Shown piece by piece: positions 58,830 to 64,000 of a stretch of DNA of 64,000 nucleotides (position 1 is its first letter; each line of letters starts with the position of its first letter). Location: positions 1-64,000 of the forward strand of contig SCRE01000023.1 of assembly GCA_004297935.1 (NCBI GenBank), given 5' to 3'. Source of the stretch: Microbacteriaceae bacterium (GTDB lineage Bacteria; Actinomycetota; Actinomycetes; Actinomycetales; Microbacteriaceae). A program made the translations under genes and the position numbers. The notes under the pieces are model-generated. The model saw nothing but the letters and a program-made list of their open reading frames with translations. It was not told the origin of the DNA and did not search any database.

Positions 58830-61283
58830 TCAGCGGATCTCCGTCGCAAATGTCGAAAACCCGGCCCGGCGCATCGCTGCTGCAACCGTCGCGGTGTCGT
58901 CCGGCTCCGCAATCGCGATCATGGCGCCGCCGCCGCCGCCGCCGGTCAGCTTGGCTCCGTGCGCGCCTGCCCGGCGCGCGATGTCCACCAGGGTCTCCAA
59001 CTCGGGGCTGGAGACCTGCAGAGCGTTCAGCAATCCGTGGTTGATGTTCATCAGGTCGCCGAGCCGTGCGATGTCTCCTCGGCCGAGGGCATCCGCCCCG
59101 GCAAGCGCAATCGCGTCGATCTGGGCGAAGATCGCGTCGAAGAACGACGGCTGTCGCTCGCGAACAGCGCGAAGCTTCTCCACCGTATGGGCGGTGAGCG
59201 ACCGAACGCCGCTCAGCCCGACGATCACCGGAATCGGATGCGGCGGCGTGATCGTGACGCTCTCGACCGGCCGCTCGAGGTCCGCTCGCCGGAACAGGAT
59301 CGGCTTGCCGAACGTCGCCACCGTGTTGTCGATGCCAGACGGCGTGCCGTGCACGATCCCCTCGCACTCGAATGCGATCGCGTTCACCGCCGCGTCGCCG
59401 ATCGGAATTCCGAAGCAATCGGCGACCGCACGGATCAGCGCGACCGCCTGCGCTGCGGATGCGCCCAGACCGCTCGCGCGCGGCAGGTCGGTGAAGACTT
59501 CGACCCGCATGCCCTCATCCGCAACACCCAACCGCTCGGTGACCAGGGCGAGCACCCGCGAGGACAGCTCCGAGACGGCAGGAGTCGGCGAACCGGGCTC
59601 TTCGTCGGGGAAAGCCAGCTCTACCGTGCCTGGCCTCCGGACCGCTCGCGCCTGAATCGCCAGAGCGACCGGCGCCGCGACGGCGTGCGCACCGTAGACG
59701 ACGGCATGCTCACCGAACAGAATGATCTTGCCGAAGCCGGAGTGCAGGGGCGCGGCGGGCAGCGCCGTGGGCATCGCGGTCGGGCCGAATGCTGTCGTGT
59801 AGCCGGAAACGAATGCAGCCGCGCCGGTGCCAGGCAGCGCCGGTTCGCCCTTGTCCCCCGCACCGAACTCTCCTGCACCGGCCACTCCCGCACCGGCCGC
59901 TCCTGCACCGAACTGCCCCGCACCGGCCTCGGCCGCTCTCGCCTCAGTGGCGCCGGCCTCTGTCACGGCACTCGTCTCCGCCGTAGCACTCGCCCGCTCC
60001 GCTTGCACTGCTTCGAGGATGCGCCGCGCCTTCCACACCTTGATCTCGCCGCCCGCGACCAGTCGGTCGACGACCGTGTGGAACAGCGCACCGGTCGCAC
60101 CCGCAGCGACCGCGACGCTACGCGCGTGCAGCCGCATATGGCCGGGCTGGATGCCTTCGGTCGACAACGCCTTCAATGCGGCCAGGTTCTGGGCAAGCCC
60201 GACCGCAGCCATCACCTGGGCCAGCTCGGCCGCATACTCGACCCCGAGAATCGAATTCGCGATCCGAACGGTGGGATTGGACTCCACCTGCCCGCCGACG
60301 ATGCCGACCTTCAACGGGATCGTGAGCTCCCCGACAAGGCTGCCGGCGGCATCCGTCTGCCACGACGTCAGCGGTGCGTAGACGCCACTGTGGGCCGCGT
60401 ACGCGTGCGCGGATGCCTCGATGGCGCGCCAGTCGTTGCCGGTTGCAATCGCGACGGCGTCGATGCCGTTCATGATGCCTTTGTTGTGCGTGGTGGCTCG
60501 GTAGCGGTCCATTGCGGCGAACTCATTCGCCCGAACGACCCCGTCACGCACCTGTTCACCGCTGAACCGGCCGGATTCCAGTCGGTGAGCCGGAATGACC
60601 GCACGCGCATGCACGAGCGCACGGTCCGCGAGATTCGAGAGAATCCGCAGGAACACCCTCCCCCCGCTGATCTCCTCGACCAGCGGGGCAACGGCCTCGC
60701 ACATCGTGTTGACCAGGTTGGCGCCCATGGCGTCGCGACTGTCCACGACCAGGTGCACGACGAGCAATTCGCCGTCGCGGGCGGTCGCGCCGTGCAGCAG
60801 CACTTCGATACCGGTGGCGCCGCCGCCGCGCGCCACCATGTTCGGATGCTGCCGATTCGCCAGTCCGAGGATCTCCGCCGTGCGCTCCAGCAGTCGCTCC
60901 CGCGCCGCAGCAGGGTCGGTCACCCCGAGCACCTGCACCTGTCCGAGGATCATCGGAGTCTCAGCGATGCTGGTAAAGCCACCTGCGCGCCGAACCAGCC
61001 GAGCGGCAGAGCTGACCGCCGCGATGATCGACGGCTCCTCCACCACCATCGGAACGAGATAGTCCTTCTCGTTGATCCGGAAGTTGAGGCCGAGGCCGAG
61101 CGGCATCGAGAAAACGCCGATGACGTTCTCGGTCAGCCGGTCGGCCTTCTCGGTGTGTAGCTGATAGCTGCCATCGGTCAGCGCCTCGAAGTCCGCGTCG
61201 TTCACCACCCCGCGCTCGTGCAGCACCCGAAGCCGCTCGGCGACGCTCAGTTGATAGAACTTGGGGATGCGGGAGTCCGTCAC
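58830..61283 (-). CDS. HMG-CoA reductase (class II) fused to mevalonate kinase
   Basis: A single 817-codon frame encodes two successive mevalonate-pathway enzymes. Residues 1 to about 430 are class II HMG-CoA reductase: ENVIGVFSMPLGLGLNFRI, catalytic Glu in VVEEPSIIAAVSS, Lys and Asp in HNKGIMNGIDAVAIATGND, and His in GHMRLHARS. A linker of about 85 residues rich in Ala/Gly follows. The C-terminal 300 residues are a GHMP mevalonate kinase: GFGKIILFGEHAVVYGAHAV, RASGLGASAAQAVALIRAV, HGTPSGIDNTVATFG and KLTGGGGGGAMIAIAEP. There is no stop or frameshift between them. GTG 61283 overlaps the upstream kinase stop (GTGA) behind CGGAGGGCGCATC. Confidence 0.93.
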   Translation of the reverse strand: MTDSRIPKFYQLSVAERLRVLHERGVVNDADFEALTDGSYQLHTEKADRLTENVIGVFSMPLGLGLNFRINEKDYLVPMVVEEPSIIAAVSSAARLVRRAGGFTSIAETPMILGQVQVLGVTDPAAARERLLERTAEILGLANRQHPNMVARGGGATGIEVLLHGATARDGELLVVHLVVDSRDAMGANLVNTMCEAVAPLVEEISGGRVFLRILSNLADRALVHARAVIPAHRLESGRFSGEQVRDGVVRANEFAAMDRYRATTHNKGIMNGIDAVAIATGNDWRAIEASAHAYAAHSGVYAPLTSWQTDAAGSLVGELTIPLKVGIVGGQVESNPTVRIANSILGVEYAAELAQVMAAVGLAQNLAALKALSTEGIQPGHMRLHARSVAVAAGATGALFHTVVDRLVAGGEIKVWKARRILEAVQAERASATAETSAVTEAGATEARAAEAGAGQFGAGAAGAGVAGAGEFGAGDKGEPALPGTGAAAFVSGYTTAFGPTAMPTALPAAPLHSGFGKIILFGEHAVVYGAHAVAAPVALAIQARAVRRPGTVELAFPDEEPGSPTPAVSELSSRVLALVTERLGVADEGMRVEVFTDLPRASGLGASAAQAVALIRAVADCFGIPIGDAAVNAIAFECEGIVHGTPSGIDNTVATFGKPILFRRADLERPVESVTITPPHPIPVIVGLSGVRSLTAHTVEKLRAVRERQPSFFDAIFAQIDAIALAGADALGRGDIARLGDLMNINHGLLNALQVSSPELETLVDIARRAGAHGAKLTGGGGGGAMIAIAEPDDTATVAAAMRRAGFSTFATEIR
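59860..59934. repeat. Five 15-bp tandem repeats in the fusion linker
   Basis: Units of the form GCACCGAACTCTCCT / GCACCGGCCACTCCC / GCACCGGCCGCTCCT / GCACCGAACTGCCCC / GCACCGGCCTCGGCC. On the coding (minus) strand they give GAGEF/GAGVA/GAGAA/GAGQF-like pentapeptides, in frame. This points to linker growth by slippage. Confidence 0.85.
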
Positions 61284-62410
61284 GATGCGCCCTCCGTGTC
61301 GATGCGATCACCGTCGTCGTCTGCGCCCCGGCCGCGCGAGTCCGCGAGCTGCGCGCCCGGCCCGCCGAAGCCGAGCGGGATCGTCTCGACGCCGGCCTCG
61401 TGCAGGGCGGACGCGACGCGCCTCGCGCCCGCGCCGGCGCGGGCGAAGACCAGCCCGACGTCGCCGCCACCGGCTCCCGAGGTCTTGAACACGCCGCCGT
61501 TGGCGGCCACGAGCGTGCGAAGCCAGTGGTGCCGGTCAGTGACGATGCCGGCGCCGGCATGATGGTCGAGGTCGATGAGCGCATCGAAGTAGTCCTCGGC
61601 CAACGCCAAGAAGGTGTCCGCCGACGCCAGCGCCGGTCCGGCCTGGCCGGCCAGCGCAGCGAGTCGGTCGAGATCCGCTGCGTGGCCTCGCGGATCGCGC
61701 CGACCGTACTCGGCTACCCGGCCGACCAGCTCGGTGCTGCTGCTGCCCGCGCCGGTGGCGACCACCCGCAGCTCGAGATCGTCCGGCCAGTGCTGCGGCA
61801 TCAACCGAGGACCGGCTGCAGCTCCCCATTCCCGAGTGAAGGTGATCAGCCCGCCGGAGCAGCTGGCGGCGACATCGCCGCCGCTGCCGGTTCCGCCCTG
61901 TGCCCGGCGGTGGGCATCCGTTGCGCGACGGACGAGCTCTTCCTGCGTCAGACTCAACCCGTGGGCCGCCGCAAGCGCGGCCGTCAATGCTGCCGCCACG
62001 GCCGCGCTCGAGCCGAGGCCGAGCTTGTGATCTCGATGCCAGAACGCTGCACTGTCGACGGTCACCGTCAATCCCGGCGGCGCCGATGCGACCGACTTCG
62101 CGACCACACGCCGCACGGCGTCGAACACGCGCAACCGGGCACGGGTGTCGTCATCGAGCGTAGGCGGCAGCGCGCCATCCGATTGCAGCGAGCACTCGGC
62201 GATGCCGATGGCCGGCGCGGTGAACCGCCAACCGGCGTCGTTAGCGGCATCCGCCGCATCGGGCACTACGACGGTCACTCGCGCGCGCCGGTCGACCGCG
62301 GTCAGCAGAGCGGGCGCACCGTGCAACACCGCGTATTCACCGAGCAGGAAGAGCTTGCCCGGAGCGGATGCCTCGATCACGCCGGTCACGCGTACGGCAG
62401 CGGATGTCAT
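61280..62410 (-). CDS. Phosphomevalonate kinase
   Basis: A 376-residue GHMP kinase that phosphorylates mevalonate 5-phosphate. Motif 1 is SAPGKLFLLGEYAVLHGAPA, motif 2 KLGLGSSAAVAAALTAALAA, the phosphomevalonate-kinase-type insertion GGTGSGGDVAASCSGGLITF, and motif 3 FKTSGAGGGDVGLVFA. It sits between mvaD and the reductase-kinase fusion with ATGA and GTGA overlaps, so the three are one translational unit. ATG 62410 replaces the track start at 63226, whose first 272 codons are antisense noise. Confidence 0.92.
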   Translation of the reverse strand: MTSAAVRVTGVIEASAPGKLFLLGEYAVLHGAPALLTAVDRRARVTVVVPDAADAANDAGWRFTAPAIGIAECSLQSDGALPPTLDDDTRARLRVFDAVRRVVAKSVASAPPGLTVTVDSAAFWHRDHKLGLGSSAAVAAALTAALAAAHGLSLTQEELVRRATDAHRRAQGGTGSGGDVAASCSGGLITFTREWGAAAGPRLMPQHWPDDLELRVVATGAGSSSTELVGRVAEYGRRDPRGHAADLDRLAALAGQAGPALASADTFLALAEDYFDALIDLDHHAGAGIVTDRHHWLRTLVAANGGVFKTSGAGGGDVGLVFARAGAGARRVASALHEAGVETIPLGFGGPGAQLADSRGRGADDDGDRIDTEGAS

Positions 62411-63432
62411 CGCTCGGCCACCAGCGTGGCGCCACCGCCGAGCGCACTCACACGCACCTCCGCTACGCCGGGGACTGCGGCCATCGCGTGGGCGACGGTC
62501 ATAGCGTCGGCGGGGTCGCAGAGCGCCTTGACCTGCGGCCCTGCATCGATCGTGAAATAGGTCGGCACACCGTCCGCGCGCAACTGACGCACGGTGTGCA
62601 TCGCGGCCAGCGTCGCGGCGTTCCAATAGATGAGGGCGGGCCGGGTGGTCAGCATGAGTGCGTGCAGCTTGAGGCAACTGTATTCGGCAAGCTCGCCGAG
62701 CGCGCCGAAATCGCGGGCGGCAATCGCAGAGCGCATGCCGGAGAGGTCGTCCTCGGCCGTGTCGATCCACGATCCGAAGAACGGCGACGTGGCAGAGCTG
62801 GCCCCCATCCCGGCCGTCGACGACACGGTCTTTGCCCCATGATCGGTGATCGCCACGACCACGCACAGCGGCCAGTCCGCGGCATCCAGCAGAGGTTCTG
62901 CGAACGCATCCGAGCCGTCCGGAGCGCGTCCGGCGTGCATTTCGACGTAGCCGCCGAAGATCGACCGGGCCGCGGAACCGGAGCCCTGGCGCGCGAGGAC
63001 CGACAACTCGCGCAAGTCCAGGCGCAGGCCCGCAGCGTGGGCTGCAGCCACGGCGAGCGCCGCGAACCCGGATGCCGACGACGCCAGGCCCGCGCCGGTC
63101 GGAAAGTCGTTGAAGGAGCGGACGGACGCACGCGCGGTCAGGCCCGCCCACCCGCGCACGAGGTCCAGAACCCGCCCGACTCTGCTGCCGGGTCCGGCGT
63201 CGGCCGGACGGCCGTCCAGCACGCACTCGTCCTTCGCGCGCGCGGCGACCGCTGGGTAGGTGGGATCGAACGCGACCTGCGTGTCGGTGGTGAGGGCATC
63301 CAGGGTGATCGAGATCGACCCGACCGCGGGAAGGTTCAGGGCGTGCTCACGCTTGCCCCAGTACTTGATCAGCGCGATATTGCTGTGCGCACGCGCCCGT
63401 GCGGTGGTCTCACCGCCGATGGTTTTGACCAC
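62407..63432 (-). CDS. mvaD: Diphosphomevalonate decarboxylase
   Basis: A 341-residue GHMP enzyme that makes isopentenyl diphosphate from mevalonate diphosphate using ATP. Signatures are AHSNIALIKYWGKREHALNL, FPTGAGLASSASGFAALAVA, GSGSAARSIFGGYVEMHAG (catalytic Arg and Ser region) and YFTIDAGPQVKALC (catalytic Asp). GTG 63432, preceded by GGAGCACCTCT, is the start. First gene of the minus-strand mevalonate operon and divergent from the HMG-CoA synthase gene. Confidence 0.95.
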   Translation of the reverse strand: MVKTIGGETTARARAHSNIALIKYWGKREHALNLPAVGSISITLDALTTDTQVAFDPTYPAVAARAKDECVLDGRPADAGPGSRVGRVLDLVRGWAGLTARASVRSFNDFPTGAGLASSASGFAALAVAAAHAAGLRLDLRELSVLARQGSGSAARSIFGGYVEMHAGRAPDGSDAFAEPLLDAADWPLCVVVAITDHGAKTVSSTAGMGASSATSPFFGSWIDTAEDDLSGMRSAIAARDFGALGELAEYSCLKLHALMLTTRPALIYWNAATLAAMHTVRQLRADGVPTYFTIDAGPQVKALCDPADAMTVAHAMAAVPGVAEVRVSALGGGATLVAER

Positions 63433-63493
63433 AGAGGTGCTCCGATCGCCTACCGTGAATTCTAGCGACCGCCGTCCAGCACGGCGGAATCAG

Positions 63494-63694
63494 CCAGGGC
63501 TTTTTCACAGTCGGCGATGTTCGGTGACTTGGTGTCGAGTAGCGAGGTAAAGACGGTGGTCGAGTAGCGAGGTACGAGCGTATCGAGACCCGTATCGAGA
63601 CCTCATTGCGGGATCTCGATACGCCTGCTCGCTGCGCTCGCGGGCCACGCGACCAACGGGATCATGCAATTCGATGACTGTGAAAAGACCCTGG
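63494..63694. mobile_element. MITE-like element with 19-bp terminal inverted repeats
   Basis: The left end CCAGGGCTTTTTCACAGTC (63494-63512) and right end GACTGTGAAAAGACCCTGG (63676-63694) are inverted repeats matching at 17 of 19 positions. GAATCAG flanks both outer edges directly (63487-63493 and 63695-63701), as a 7-bp target duplication would. The 201-bp body codes for nothing and contains the REP-like palindrome shared with 29.9 kb. GAATCAG also recurs in the adjacent 14-bp tandem repeats, so the duplication is not certain. Confidence 0.6.
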
Positions 63695-63730
63695 GAATCA
63701 GCACAGCGGAATCAGCACAGCGGAATCAGC
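63694..63730 (+). repeat. 14-bp tandem repeat in the mevalonate intergenic region
   Basis: GGAATCAGCACAGC occurs twice in tandem (63694-63707, 63708-63721), followed by a partial third copy GGAATCAGC. It abuts the right end of the MITE-like element and may have arisen after its insertion. Confidence 0.8.
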
Positions 63731-63827
63731 GGCGGTGTCCGAGCCCGACGATCGATTGCTAAAATTGGTCAAGCAATTGGGCTCCCGTTGTGAGGGCATC
63801 CCAGCACGAGACCGGGAACGATAACCA

Positions 63828-63861
63828 TTGACATCAGGAATAAGTTGACATCAGGAATAAG
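63828..63861 (+). promoter_or_regulatory. 17-bp tandem duplication forming the HMG-CoA synthase start region
   Basis: TTGACATCAGGAATAAG is repeated exactly (63828-63844 and 63845-63861). Copy 1 supplies AGGA at the right distance before the TTG that begins copy 2, which is the only sensible start codon of the synthase. Each copy also contains TTGACA, which resembles a -35 box; this is noted, not claimed. Confidence 0.6.
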
Positions 63862-64000
63862 TGGACTGTCGCTGTACCTCCCTGCCTATCGGGTGCAGTT
63901 AGAAGACTGGTGTCGGTGGAATGACGAACCGTGGAACAAGGTGCGCAGCGTCGTCGGGCGCTCGTTCCGAATGCGCGGCCCGCACCAGAGCGTTTACACG
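63845..64000 (+). CDS. Hydroxymethylglutaryl-CoA synthase, N-terminal part (cut by window edge)
   Basis: The last 52 codons of the window read LTSGISGLSLYLPAYRVQLE, DWCRWNDEPWNKVRSVVGRS and FRMRGPHQSVYT. This is the N-terminus of actinobacterial HMG-CoA synthase, which condenses acetyl-CoA with acetoacetyl-CoA in the first committed mevalonate step. The catalytic Cys lies beyond the edge. A TGA upstream in frame (about 63790) and the lack of ATG or GTG leave TTG 63845 as start, with AGGA five bases before it. It is divergent from the rest of the mevalonate operon, separated by 412 bp. Confidence 0.85.
   Translation, partial: MTSGISGLSLYLPAYRVQLEDWCRWNDEPWNKVRSVVGRSFRMRGPHQSVYT

Noticed and set aside
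59860-59934. Regular 15-bp repeats considered as a CRISPR array
   Set aside because: Units are contiguous without unique spacers and lie in frame in a coding linker; no cas genes are in the window.
58959-61160. 733-aa plus-strand ORF opposite the HMGR-mevalonate kinase gene
   Set aside because: It is an antisense shadow: arginine/aspartate-rich composition, no domain, and the opposite strand has two clear enzymes with catalytic motifs.
61400-62560. 386-aa plus-strand ORF over the phosphomevalonate kinase gene
   Set aside because: Shadow frame; composition typical of antisense translation of GC-rich coding DNA.
63828-63861. TTGACA in the duplicated 17-mers as a pair of -35 promoter boxes
   Set aside because: They overlap the start codon of HMG-CoA synthase and no -10 element is placed upstream of the start, so a promoter role for this gene is unlikely.

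Overview
The window is GC-rich DNA with actinobacterial gene style: GTG/TTG starts, ATGA/GTGA stop-start overlaps, MsiK-type sugar ABC systems without their own ATPase, the order tRNA-Gln / glmU / prs, and a bacterial mevalonate cluster. A Microbacteriaceae-like member of the Micrococcales is my best inference. No rRNA is present, so the genus cannot be fixed from here.

Layout. (1) 1-5,250 is an insertion-sequence graveyard: an IS5-type tail, a frameshifted IS30, an IS1380 with an internal stop, a shredded tyrosine recombinase and an IS3 orfB piece, around two intact aldo/keto reductases and a decayed DUF2255 gene. (2) 5,340-12,496 is a less GC-rich minus-strand block: a ureidoimidazoline (OHCU) decarboxylase, a VOC protein and a complete oligopeptide-type ABC importer. 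(3) 12,964-18,348 is a pentose/ketogulonate operon (phosphotriesterase-fold lactonase, UlaD-like decarboxylase, UlaE-like 3-epimerase, PfkB kinase, AraD-like 4-epimerase) with a divergent SorC/DeoR-type regulator. (4) 18,903-22,203 holds a TIM-barrel isomerase with a LacI-type operator, gnd, and a toxin-antitoxin insert bracketed by two copies of the gnd 3' end. (5) 22,275-35,000 is mostly housekeeping (MFS exporter, two DUF202 proteins, prs, glmU, tRNA-Gln, MarR, ABC-F, a large LuxR regulator), plus a DAHP synthase pseudogene beside an intact IS110 element. (6) 35,184-54,445 is a molybdenum region (FdhF/YdeP-like oxidoreductase, fdhD, moeB-rhodanese, then moaE, moaA, modCBA and a Mop-domain regulator). 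It is interrupted at about 39.8-48.9 kb by a sulfated-carbohydrate island (two sulfatases, ROK repressor, CUT1 ABC importer, Gfo/Idh dehydrogenase). (7) 54,779-58,499 has an intact MazEF-like pair, an S66 carboxypeptidase, toxin and SnoaL remnants and an MbfA-like iron transporter. (8) 58,830-64,000 is a mevalonate cluster: mvaD, phosphomevalonate kinase, and an HMG-CoA reductase fused to mevalonate kinase, with HMG-CoA synthase starting divergently and running off the right edge.

How the genes work together. The mevalonate genes would take acetoacetyl-CoA/acetyl-CoA to isopentenyl diphosphate; no idi gene is visible. The region-3 operon encodes a lactone-phosphate to xylulose-5-phosphate route that lacks both the UlaG lactonase and the PTS of enteric ascorbate use. 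modABC, MoaA/MoaE, MoeB and FdhD all serve the molybdopterin oxidoreductase. The sulfatase island would import a sulfated glycan or sugar, desulfate it and oxidise it.

The most notable points are the HMGR-mevalonate kinase fusion, a MITE-like element with terminal inverted repeats and a 7-bp direct repeat beside it, the toxin-antitoxin insertion that duplicates the gnd tail, the altered catalytic motif in the UlaD homologue, and a perfect 16-bp hairpin inside a sulfatase gene. I did not find a clearly new defence or RNA-guided system beyond the IS110 element.
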